DNA of 64,000 nt from Adineta ricciae (Eukaryota > Rotifera > Eurotatoria > Adinetida > Adinetidae). The stretch covers positions 131,624-195,623 of the forward strand of contig CAJNOJ010000014.1 in assembly GCA_905250025.1 (NCBI GenBank), written 5' to 3'. Numbering within the stretch: the first letter of the stretch is position 1; each line of letters starts with the position of its first letter. The notes below the pieces were generated by a model, which did not search any database, was not told the origin of the DNA, and saw only the letters and a list, made by a program, of their open reading frames with translations. The position numbers and the translations under genes are program-made. This document shows, piece by piece, positions 12,810 to 23,359 of this stretch.

Positions 12810-15609
12810 CTATGTGTCAGATATAGGACTATAGAGAGGAGCATATTCATCGTCCGCTGATTCAGTTGGATAATAATGTTTCAGTCGAACATGCCAAGCG
12901 ATGGATGTTACAGCTGATAATGTCCGAAACTGATGAACGACATTACGTGGAATAAAATAAATATCCTAACGAGAAGAAGCAAAATGAGTAAAGGCAAAGT
13001 TTTTGTTGAAGAAAATTACATTATCGTATAATGGTAAACGGACATAACGAATGCCTTCACGTCGTAATTGATTTAATTTACCTTCATCACACCATTGCAA
13101 GCACTAGAAGATGTTCTCCTGAGTAGAAGAATGGTTTCGCTCGAGTATGTCTTACCTGTGATGCCGGTGGTTCGTACAGATCAATTTTTAGTTTATCGAC
13201 GACTTTCTCGAAATCTTCCGCATGAAAACAGACGACATCTTTCACCATTCGATTGATCGTGGCACTTGAAAGAAAGTGAAACAAACTCGACTATACAACA
13301 TCTTTTCACCTTCAACCACTCACGGCATTCCACAATGAACAGCTTTCAAAATTCCAACGGCAGCTGTGGTCTCGACGCCATCGCCATCACAATGATCACT
13401 GTGCGGCTTGGTTCGATCTTCGACTAGTACTTCGCGAGGATCAGTTCCACGTCCGGTAAAAGTCAAATTACGTAATTCATTCGCCATGCGTTTTTTCGGA
13501 TGACAACTTTTATGCTCGGCTGTTGGAACATATTGTTCACCAGGTCGAACCCATAGAATAGGCCCATCATCCGAATCTGTTCGAGATTTCATTTTTATCG
13601 ACGAAAACGGTCCCCATGGCATGACACATTGTAAAAATGGATTTTCTTCCAATTTATCAATGAAAGTAGGAAAATAATCACCTGAAAACAGACCGACACC
13701 TCCTTTCCAAAACGTCGACTTGCTTTTCTACTTACCACATTCTTCTTTGCCCGTTACTTTTCCAACTAAGGATATACTCATCAATGGTCCATAACGGAAG
13801 GTTCCATTCGAATACGTTTGAACAAGACGATTTCGATATTCGCCCATTGTAGTTGTGAGAACTTCTTTGGAATTGATCAAATTCGATGTTTTGACAATCA
13901 TCTTCGGATACGACAAGCTAAAATAATCCACGAGATCAGGTAGACATCTTGCTCCGTCATGCAGAACGCCAATGGAATATTTCGCACGTTGATCGACTTC
14001 TCCATAAACCATGTTAAAAAAATAATTCACAAATAAACTTGCATTTTCGTCTGATAAATGTAAAAATTCATTATAATACGTTCGAATTAGACTGGCACCA
14101 CCATTCGGATGTTCTTCGGTGTGAATCAACGTTTGAAACAACTGTAAACGATCATGATTACTATTTGTTAACGAAAAGTCGATATAAGGTGACGAGAGTC
14201 GCTGTTGTTGATCGTATAAATGACGAGCTGGCGGTGACCGAGGCGATGAGAGTGGTGAACATGTATCAGATATTCTATCACATTGTGTTTGACTGCTTTT
14301 CATATCATAAAGATAAACTTGGGAGTCATTAGGACAATTAAGATCTGTTGTTTGAGTTTCTTGTTCTTCTTTACGAATCGTTTGCGTACTATTTTCACAT
14401 AGAGGTCGATCAATGAAATCTGTGTAAGTGGATTTATCTGATTTGATTAAATGATTTGTTTGAATCGATTGATGAGAGACTTCGATGATATCATCTGTTG
14501 TTTGACATTCACCAGTTGTGTACTGTTTCGTTGCCGACGAAGATGCTAGTGATGAATGGAGATATTTGTATTCACCAGGTTTGATGTCTTCGCTCGTCGT
14601 CGTTGAATGGTCTGATGTTTGAGTAGTAATCAATTCGGTACTTAAATGACGTTTTGTGGTACTTGAACGTTTATCAGTCGGAGCATCTTGATGATCGCTC
14701 GCAGGATTGTATTTTTGTTTTAAACGAGTGGATGAACGGACTTGTACGGGAGGATTCGAGGGTTCTAGAAGGTAGCGAGAAGGAAATTCAGGTTTTGTCA
14801 GATGTTCGATACGTACTAGTGGTATTCACTTGCTGTTTTACTGTTCGAGTAGTTAATTTCGTTCGTTTCTTCTCTTGTTGCTCATTGAAAACTTTTCGTT
14901 TATTTCCATTCATTTTCATGATTTGATTTTTCAAAGAATTTTCATCATACACGGTCGTATGGTTATTAACAAGTGTTTTTGGAAGATCATAGATAGATGA
15001 AGAATCGGCTTCGATTAACGATGTGCGTCTGGTCGCTATGGGACGACGAGATGTCTTTGTATTGGTGAGTTCATTTGAATTGAAAAACTTTCGCGAGATG
15101 ATTTTCGTTGCTGATGGAGTTTGTTCAGTTGAATCTATTGATCGTTGTGGAAGATGGTTGGCTGACGACGGATTTACAGGGGCTGGTTCATTAGATGACG
15201 GAGAACAAACACGACGAATATTTATTTTAATAGATGTATGCTCATTTGGAACATCAAGAGAATGTATTGCTGTTGAAGATGATCCATTTGCTGTTAAAAT
15301 ATTATACGAAGATGTTTGTGCTTGTTGATTATTGGTTTTACATTTGATGATTTTAGTTTTAACTGCTTGTTGTTGATCATCGTCATCATCATCATCATCA
15401 TTGTCATTACCATTACCGTTACCGTTGAGTGCCTCATCGAGTTCAGTCGACATGGATATGGAATTATTCTTATTATTATTCAGATCGTTCGAAATTGAAA
15501 ATGTCTAAACGAACAGAATGGATTTAGGTAAAGGCACGATGAGATTCAGAGAGAAATAGAAGACCTTTGTGTCATCGGCTAGTGGAACAAGTTTGCTTAG
15601 ATCAGCCAT
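12810..15609 (-). CDS. RSBN1: Round spermatid basic protein 1-like (RSBN1/RSBN1L) putative JmjC-like dioxygenase
   Basis: The C-terminal half matches the RSBN1 family closely: [15 protein letters not shown], the [17 protein letters not shown] segment, [30 protein letters not shown], and [21 protein letters not shown]1 relatives are nuclear and have been reported as Fe(II)/2-oxoglutarate demethylases acting on H4K20; the HSD and VVHQF motifs that could bind iron are present. The first ~350 residues are low-complexity, with NGNGND and an Asp run near 15380-15430. The start at 15609 (MADLSKLV) is chosen because it joins in frame through a 60-base intron to 15506; an upstream ATG meets a stop after two codons. 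At least six short introns are visible. Stop is at 12810-12812. The enzyme activity is inferred from the family. Confidence 0.9.
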
Positions 15610-16487
15610 TAGTTCATTTGTATCTGAAAATTTCAATTGCTTTTAAACTTTATTTCATAATTGTTCTTTTATGATTGTTGAATCGAGCTGTATTCATAAC
15701 GATGTTTCGATTGCAAAAAAACTACACATATAATAATCTTGATCGAATAGACGAGAGAAGAAGAAGAGGAATCTTTTATAAACAATTATAGGTATTTTAT
15801 ATAACAACCAATTGACAAATCGATGCCATGATGAACGCCTATTGAACTCTAGATCTAATCTCTTCAATACTTAAATTAACGCAACTAATATCAATGAATA
15901 TATGCCAGATAATGACGTTGATTTTCAGTGAAATAATAAAGAAATGCAAGGGCGTAATAGATGTCGCCAGGAGTCATTTGAAGAATGAATGAAAGTATAA
16001 GTAGATTTCTTTGGAACTAATCAATCATGTAAAACTTTTAATTGGTTTCTACGTGTTTCAAAAGCAAATTCAACGTTTTCAAGTAGTTCTTTTTCCTTTG
16101 AAGAACGCAACGAGGTTTTTCTTCCTTTTTCTTCTTCTACCCTTTTGCCCCTGGCTATAGTTATGTACAGTATCTATGCAGACATTGAGATATAAAAGAA
16201 TCAGCGAGAAAAAAAGGAGGAAAAGGCAAGATTCATCGACGAGTAACTCTTCTTCGTCCTTTTCTCTGCCATGATGTATATACATTAACACAGTATATAC
16301 ACAACCTTCCCATTTGCAATCCCCTATAGTCGCTCACACCTGCTTCACCAAATTTGTCAAAAAAGAAGAACGAAAAAAAACCAGTCTGTCGATGACGTCG
16401 TTTACTATATTTCTATTTAAAATCGTTTCACGAAATCAAATTAAATAGACGTCATTTTTCTCTTCTCATTTTATTATTCACACGATT
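15610..16487. other. Divergent intergenic region between RSBN1 (-) and the receptor kinase (+)
   Basis: About 880 bases between two divergently transcribed genes, so promoters for both are expected here. It is AT-rich with purine runs near 16100-16240. No family-like open frame is visible; the minus frame at 16079-16291 is low-complexity and has no supporting splice sites. Confidence 0.45.
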
Positions 16488-18630
16488 ATGCTATTTACAT
16501 TATATGTACTATTATCGTGTTTGTCTTGTGTTCATTTAATCATTCCTAACACTTGGTCTTCAACATCCACGAATTGTGTTTGGCATTTTTATACATCAAC
16601 GGATCGTCTTAGTAAAAGAATCGATTTACGAGATATTCGAAACCAACTATTAACGTAAGACCCATTCTTTGATACTTCGCTTGTTTACACATGCAAATAT
16701 TTGCTTTACTAGTGTGTCTCTAAATGATTCATCTTATTACTTCAATCCATGTAAAACTTTTAATTTTCCAATCAACGTAGATCCATATACAGTGAAAGGT
16801 GAACAATGTCATAATGTCTTAGGTTGTAAACGAATCGAACGACAACAGAATGAATCGGAATATTACACAGTTGCTATTCGTATGAATTCGATGGTTCTAC
16901 CACGAACGACATTGTTGACAACTCGATACTATGGATCAAAGTACGAATGTGTCATTGTACTGGAAGTCCGAATAGGTTTTCTCTGTTTAGATCTTATGCA
17001 AATCAAACGGTTGACGTTGAATGCGAGTGCAATCGACGAGTGCATCGTGCACAATTAAAGTTCGTCAAATACAGCCAGAAGCAAATGCCAGTAAGGATTA
17101 GACTTTTATTGTAAAATACACTAGTGATATTGCACGTAGATATTTTCGTTGACTCATCGTTGTTGTTGTCCAAATGTGTGTGGAGGTATTTGTGTTGCTT
17201 CGTCTTCGGTCGAAAAGGCAACTTTCATTTTCATTTTAGTTGGCAATGCATTCCCGAAAGAACTTCTATTAGTTCTTCTCTTTGTTATTTTTTTCATTAT
17301 TGGCACAGCTATTTGGATCTTTTTTCAATGCCGTCGACATTATCCGGAACGAAATACTTATGGAGCTATAGCAACTAGTAAGTATTCCGTAGCTTTTGCT
17401 TCTATTACTGATCGCATTTTCTGATGGAATCGTTAGCGGATATGAACATCAATACATTGGAACCATCGCAGGTACTTAAAATCAGTCTATCTGAAAGTAA
17501 TCCTCGAAACGCAACGGTCCGACGACCGCGAAGTCGATCGATTGTGCCTGTACTTGAAAATTCAACGATATCTCCTCAAGATTTTAAAGTGATTAAACGG
17601 TAAAACGAGAAAACTGATGAAATGTGCATTCCTATGGCAACCTTTTTTCTCTTACAGATTAGGTGTTGGTGAATTAGGTGGTGAAGTTTGTGAAGGACGT
17701 TGGAACGATAAATTAGTCGCAGTGAAAACGTTACGTATTGGTGTTCATCCCGAGAAGTTTTCTCAGAATGATAAAGCATATCTGGAGAATGAAATAGGCT
17801 TATTAAGTCACGTTCGTCACAAGAATCTCACCGCTGTCATTGGTATTTGTTTTGATATTGATATTTATCCCCGCATACTTCTATCATTTGCTGAACATGG
17901 TACAATCATCGACTTTATTCGGCGCTTTCCAACAAAAGTCGATTGGTCGCTGAGATTATCCTGGTGTGTGAATACAACCGATGCGCTTGCATATTTACAC
18001 CAAGCAAAAATCCTTCATCGAAATTTAAAATCATCAAACCTGTTGATTGGTGTTGATCTACGTGTACATGTTTGTGATTATGGTCTCATGCCAATCCTTC
18101 AACCGTTACGACAGGCATGTGATAGCGAACGTTGCTTATGCAGATTAAGTCATCCATCGCTACCCGTGTCGATTCGTTGGTCAGCGCCGGAAATTCTTTC
18201 GAATCCATCGGATAGCTCACAATTCACTTCAGCCTGTGATGTTTACTCGTTTGGTGTTTGTCTTTGGGAACAGGTTCGTCTCGAACAACCTTATGCGGAA
18301 ATCAAAGATGAAGCTGAAGTGAGTCGAATGATTGTCGAAGGCGTCCGCTTAACCCCGTTCGAAGATACAGCAACTATCGTCATGCCCGATTATAATCAAA
18401 TCATGAAGGCTTGTTGGAGTACAAATCCAACTGATCGGCCAACGTTTAATTCCATCGGTCAACTTTTACGAGCAGCATTACCGAAAGTAAAACAATTCCA
18501 AAAGATGTCGATGAGAAGATTTTCTTCAACAACTTATGCAACGGATATTCAGGAAGAACATTCGTCTCTAGTAAGGCTTGATTCACGATTATCAACAGAT
18601 ACATCGAAATCACCTAATATGAATGTCTAA
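16488..18630 (+). CDS. Receptor-like kinase with MRH-like ectodomain; kinase domain lacks the catalytic Asp (likely pseudokinase)
   Basis: Signal peptide at 16488 (MLFTLYVLLSCLSC), then a Cys-rich ectodomain with the order of a mannose-6-phosphate-receptor homology (MRH) domain: IDLRDI, YYFNPCKTF, LGCKRI, TTRYYG, VDVECECN, FSLTHRCC. A 50-base intron (about 16940-16990) is needed to keep the frame. A membrane helix LLLVLLFVIFFIIGTAIWIF follows near 17260-17330, then basic RRHYPERN and a TKL/TK-like kinase domain from about 17590. The glycine loop GVGELGGEV, the VAVK lysine and APE are present, but HRD is HRN (18016-18024) and DFG is DYG (18076-18084). Loss of the catalytic Asp suggests a pseudokinase or scaffold. 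The ligand is unknown; the MRH call is by pattern only, and the usual CQ glutamine is Lys here. Confidence 0.75.
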
Positions 18631-18802
18631 AGCTATGTCGAACATTAAAAAGAATTTCAGTGAGTTTTATCTGTGAAAATGCATCTGATATTTTTTAATA
18701 AATTAACACAAAAACAACAGATGTTTTCTCATTCTCATCTACTACTTAGATTGGATTATAAATGTTCGACATACAAGAACAATAACCAGCTGGTCGTTAA
18801 AT

Positions 18803-19540
18803 ATGCACTCATTGATCGCAATACTAGCGTTTTCATTCGCCGTTCTATACATACCTATTCACAGTTGTATAGTGAAAGCAAATCCAACGTTGAACGTACG
18901 TAAAACGCCTTCAGCGTCGGGAACAATTGTGAAAAGTCTCTATCAAGGCACAACAGTGAGCTGTTTAGAGAAAAAGAATGGATTTTGTCGTGTTGGTACA
19001 GACCAATGGGCATCTGCCGAGTACATCAATTGTGCTACATCAAAATCCGATTCGTACGAAAACACTGCACCCAAAGCTGATTATACTCGTAAAACATGGC
19101 GAGGAGTGAAATTGAATCAACGTACCATCGATATGATCCTACGCGCTGAAGTTTACGTGGAACAAATGGGAATGAGTGGCTTTCAGTTTTCGTTAAGTCA
19201 AGGTTCGTACTCGTCGAGCGTTGCTGCAAGTGCTGGCACACATGATGGCGGTGGTGCTATTGACATTCGCACATCCGTTGTTAATAACGATAAGAAGAAA
19301 GTCGACACCATGGTTGTTGCTTTGCGTAAAGCTGGCTTTGCTGCTTGGTCACGCGGACGTGTTGCAGATAGTTTTCAAAATAATAAGCATATTCATGCTA
19401 TTGCTATCGGAGACCGAGAAGCATCATCGGGTGCTAAAAATCAAGTGGCTAGCTTTAAACGTGGTCGAAATGGACTTAAAGGTGATGGTGTTGATCCAGA
19501 CGCTTATTTAAGTCGAGCAACACCTGCTTGGGCTAAATAG
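18803..19540 (+). CDS. Secreted SH3b + M15-like peptidoglycan peptidase, probable bacterial gene transfer
   Basis: A single 245-residue open frame with no intron. Residues 1-26 are a signal peptide. Residues about 25-78 form a bacterial SH3b (SH3_3) domain (NPTLNVRKTPSASGTIV...CRVG..WASAEYINC). The rest resembles actinobacterial proteins of the D-Ala-D-Ala carboxypeptidase/M15 fold: SAGTHDGGGAIDI fits the H-x2-G-x-A-x-D zinc motif, and NNKHIHAIAIGDR supplies a later HxH. It probably cuts bacterial cell wall outside the cell, as a defence or digestive enzyme. Animal-type signals are present: AATAAA at 19571-19576 close behind the stop. Domain calls are by motif; the transfer is inference. Neighbours are ordinary intron-bearing animal genes, so contamination is unlikely. 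Confidence 0.82.
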   Translation: MHSLIAILAFSFAVLYIPIHSCIVKANPTLNVRKTPSASGTIVKSLYQGTTVSCLEKKNGFCRVGTDQWASAEYINCATSKSDSYENTAPKADYTRKTWRGVKLNQRTIDMILRAEVYVEQMGMSGFQFSLSQGSYSSSVAASAGTHDGGGAIDIRTSVVNNDKKKVDTMVVALRKAGFAAWSRGRVADSFQNNKHIHAIAIGDREASSGAKNQVASFKRGRNGLKGDGVDPDAYLSRATPAWAK

Positions 19541-20138
19541 AAGTTTCTGTATCGTTGTAAAAGTATCGCGAATAAAGCCAGAATTCTATGTGTAATACCG
19601 CACGTAATCGTGTCTTTTCCTTTCAAATATTTACTGAGTAATTATAAGTAACACATGTTCGAAAAAGGCTAAGACAAAATATGAAGCGCGTGGATACATA
19701 TCAATGGAATCGATATAATCTATCATTGGCATTTAGAATATAAGTAAAGCTATACAGAAGAAATGAATTTCTACAGATGTACTTTGCTTCGTAATTGTCT
19801 CTGCGACCTTTATTATATCTGTCGCGTCATCTATTACATACCTTGATATCAACATTTGACGAATGATAGATCCCTATTATCATACGTAAAAATTTGGTCG
19901 CTCACGGTCTAGTAACTTTCTTCGCACATGTCTTATGCAAAAATGACACAGAAGAGAACAAAAGATATGTAAATTCATCAAATTTTATTGTAAATAACTC
20001 GAAAACAATTTCACTGGAATATTATTTTGAATACACTAAGTAATAACTTCATATGTAATTGGTAATGAACTAACGATTGATGATTGCAGGAATATCTATG
20101 GATAAAAAGCGTGAAAAGATTTCTTTCTCGTTAATGGT
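19541..20138. other. Intergenic, convergent 3' ends
   Basis: About 600 AT-rich bases between the hydrolase (+) and the F-box gene (-), so it should contain two 3' untranslated regions. AATAAA at 19571 serves the hydrolase. Nothing else recognised. Confidence 0.5.
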
Positions 20139-21272
20139 TCATACTTGATCTGATGCAGATCGAAGTTGAATATGTAATTTCTGTAAGCATTTCAAATGAG
20201 TTCGACACAAACATATCATAGCATGAATTTGTTCGTAGAACCGGTCTATCGGGATCGTTAACGAAGAATGAACTGTTTGCAAAAGTTTAATATACTGTAC
20301 AAAAGGAGCCATACTAAATAACAACGTTAGTAATTCACGTGAATGATCCGTAGATATACAAAGTGTTCGGAGAGAATACAACGAGAATTTGCTATTGATA
20401 TCACAGTTTAGAGGTTGATTTGTTGATTGAGAAATATCCTATGGGTTTTTAAGAAACATGACTTCGATTACTACATCGTCGATTCTCTTACCAATTCATG
20501 AATATCAATCTTTTGAAAATAACTCAACGCTCGATCGATATATCGAGATGATTTTGTCAAACAAACATGATTCCACTAGAGCAAAACAGACTGTATGAAT
20601 TTCATTTGACTAATATAATATTTTACCGCTGATGACTGGTCAACCAATGCTTTCCATTTCTTTGATACTAATCGACAACTAAAAAGCAAAACTTTTCATC
20701 CTCAATCACATCCATGTCGTATCCTCACTTCAATCTCGTCGAGATGTCACTATAATCAATAATTTTTTGCACGATTGCATCGGTCTTATTCGAAACAATC
20801 TTGTTTTTCAAGCCGTAAACATCTAATTTCTGTCGGAAAAACTCGATTTCTTCTCGTGACATGCCACAACACTTCAATAATTCTAAATCTTCATGAACAT
20901 AATACGGTAGTTTCTTAAATCCGCTCGTCTTTTCCACTGCTAGTTTCGTTCGTGTATAAACAGCTGATTTATTCGCAAATACGATTATATCGTATAGCGA
21001 TGGATCAACATGATGTGTCGTTGTGACATCAATGACTGACAACGGATTCGAACCGAAGATTCGTTTGACAATTGCAGGTGGTAATTCTAAACAAACAAAC
21101 AAAAGAAATACGTGAAGAGTTGTCGAAACGATTTACCTAAACCTAATTCACGATCGTGACAATTTTGAATAATATTTCGATGAATTAGTAAATAACAATC
21201 GTAGATCTTGATTGTTAAATATTCTCGAGTATTTATGTAGCGTTGAACTAGTTCAGCTTGCTCAGCGGGCAT
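20139..21272 (-). CDS. F-box protein, five exons
   Basis: Joined exons 21137-21272, 20729-21086, 20627-20678, 20492-20575 and 20139-20438 give 309 residues in one frame. The introns are about 50 bases each. The F-box is split over three exons: DAIVQKIIDYSDISTRL + NCRLVSKKWKALVDQSSA + WNHVCL, matching the usual pattern of an I..KI...L helix, RLVCK.W..L and a Trp. F-box proteins bind Skp1 in SCF ubiquitin ligases. The N-terminal 170 residues (ELPPAIVKRIFGSNPL..., helix-rich after that) and the C-terminal helical segment are not recognised and would carry substrate binding. Start 21272 is the first ATG with a long matching frame. The F-box call is fairly sure, the substrate unknown. Confidence 0.68.
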
Positions 21273-21605
21273 ATTCGAAAAGAAGAACGGAAAGAAAAAT
21301 ACGTAGCTGATCACTGAATGGATTTCAATATAAAGTCTCTATTGGTGTAGATAACAATGAACTTACTCTTTCGTTCAAAAGATGTGAGTGAAAAGCGTCA
21401 TCTATAAAAAGAAAAAAAGAACTTTTACAACACATATTTCAACAAGAAACTAACCAAATTGAAAAAAACTACAAAATACTTGAGGAGATCAGATCGAAGT
21501 TTTTCTACACAGTTCGCTTCAGGACCTCTACGCTGATTTCTGGCGGTTAGAGATTCAAAATATTCTTCGAACTCTTCATTTTTTTAGTAATCGAATATTT
21601 CCAAC
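21273..21605. other. Divergent promoter region, F-box gene / RRM gene
   Basis: About 330 bases separate two divergently oriented starts. Pyrimidine-AG acceptor-like sites occur on both strands (plus strand: a T-run ending in TTTTTAG about 20 bases before the RRM start; minus strand near 21405). These may be leader trans-splice or 5' untranslated intron sites. Confidence 0.4.
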
Positions 21606-22381
21606 ATGAAATCGCTCGTAACATCCAACATTGGTGATGATCGTTTTAAGATCTTCCTCACCAATCTCGACGGTCGTATCAATTCGGAAGATTTACAAGC
21701 ATTTTTTAATCCTTTCGGAGCCATTCAGTACATCGAAACATTATCTCGCAAATCTGCAATCATTTTATTTTCGGATATCGACTCGATCGATCGTGTTCTT
21801 GCAAAACATCGCCGATGTACAATTAACAAACAAGAAATTTTCATTCGTCGCATCCGTTACGGCTGCATTGATCGAGCATACATGGATTCTCCTATTATAT
21901 TCATCAAACCCATCAGTCTCAGTTTAGCAATAGAATGGAACAGTAGAACCATTCGTGATTGTTTTCATCAATATGAAAAGCATATCATAGACATTCGATT
22001 TGTATCGAATTCTTGTCAAGCGTACATTCATTTCAAAGATTATGATATAGTCGATCAAATACTTCTGCAAACACATCTGTTTGATATAGATGGAATTCAA
22101 CTTGAAATCAAACGTGCGAAATGTAATGAAAAGCAGATTGATCAGGATGAATTGTATATTGGCGAATTGTTGAAAGAAAATGAGAGTTTGAAAAGAAAAA
22201 TCAAAAGTAAGATTGATCTTTATATTAACGAATCGAATCACATGGAAATTTTCTTCTAGGATTGAAGATCGATTCTCACGAGGAAGTCAAACATCTCAAA
22301 CATAAAATACGTAAATTAAGGGATGACTTGTTCGACGTAGTACCTCGACATAATCATTCCAAACGAAGTTATCAATATTGA
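21606..22381 (+). CDS. Two-RRM RNA-binding protein
   Basis: Two exons, 21606-22206 and 22260-22381, parted by a 53-base intron; the joined frame ends at TGA 22379-22381. Residues about 14-80 form an RRM (KIFLTNLDGRINSEDLQAFF as RNP2-like strand, then KSAIILFSD as RNP1-like strand) and residues about 98-170 a second, weaker one (SPIIFIKPIS..., QAYIHFKDYD). Aromatic RNP positions are mostly replaced by aliphatic residues, so RNA binding may be weak. The C-terminus is a short charged coiled segment (LLKENESLKRKIK..., EEVKHLKHKIRKLRDD). AATAAA lies at 22461-22466. No orthologue recognised. Confidence 0.75.
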
Positions 22382-23359
22382 AGAAAGCTTTTCTCTAGTC
22401 TCGTCGATGTTGTTTTTCTATACTCGACATAGAATGTTTTGTAATGTTTTCAAATTCTTGAATAAATATAACATAATAATTGAAATGGTGCTCTTCATCT
22501 GTTTTTGATCTGAATAGCAACAAGTTACATGTCGATCAACAAAGCATTGACCAGCGATGAGTTATTGCTCAGTTGAGAATTCCAATCTATTCTTTATTCT
22601 AATGACTTATTGACACTCATCAGCTAGATTTATATTTCATTCATATGATAAAATAGTACTTGAGTATTTTCTATCTGAAAGTAACATACGAAGTGCAAAA
22701 ATGAGCTATCGTCTATACCATCGATTCATGCTAAATGCGAGTCACTGGCCCGATTCTTCCTGTTTATTAATCATGGAAAACTCTTTGGAGAATTTGCTTA
22801 GCTATTTCTGCTTGATCTATATATGTAGATTATTATTTTACATTTCAAGAACATCAAAATGTTCTTGAATTAAATTTGATTGACTTCAAAGCAGAACTAA
22901 ATTAGGTAGCGTAAGAATCAAAAGCACGCTTCGTATGAAACAGATAGTTGTGTGCTATTTTAGAATGTTAACTGTTATTTGTTAACAAATACCACTTGAA
23001 GAAGATTCGAGTTTTCGATTAAGAACTTTTTCTATACATTATCATCTGTAATATGTAATGAAGTGCATCAACATTTTTAACTTGACTCAAAGTGTCGACA
23101 TAATCGTGAACCGTCTGATAAGCTTTCATTTTTTTTCTCTTGTCTTCAAAATCGTCTTGCTTTTCTTCATATTCTATCTATTTTCTTTCTTCACCTCTTT
23201 CTCTGTTGACATGACAGCAACCAAATGACACCTAAGTTCTGTTCTCCTCTTCTCATCTTTCATATTCTGCGTTCATATCCATAAAAAGAAAGTGAGTAGG
23301 AAAATTGCGTGCATATGTGCTTCTCGCTTAATTCTATCCGTTGAACATCATATTTAGAA
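22382..23359. other. Intergenic between RRM gene and ankyrin gene
   Basis: About 980 AT-rich bases. It holds the RRM gene polyadenylation signal at 22461 and the upstream region of the ankyrin gene, which ends in an acceptor-like CATATTTAG just before the ATG at 23360. A 17-base string at 22560-22576 recurs at 12576-12592. No gene is visible. Confidence 0.45.

Noticed and set aside
16840-17060. A frameshift or pseudogene break in the receptor ectodomain.
   Set aside because: A 50-base intron with GTACG..TTTAG ends joins the two frames and restores the Cys-rich pattern.
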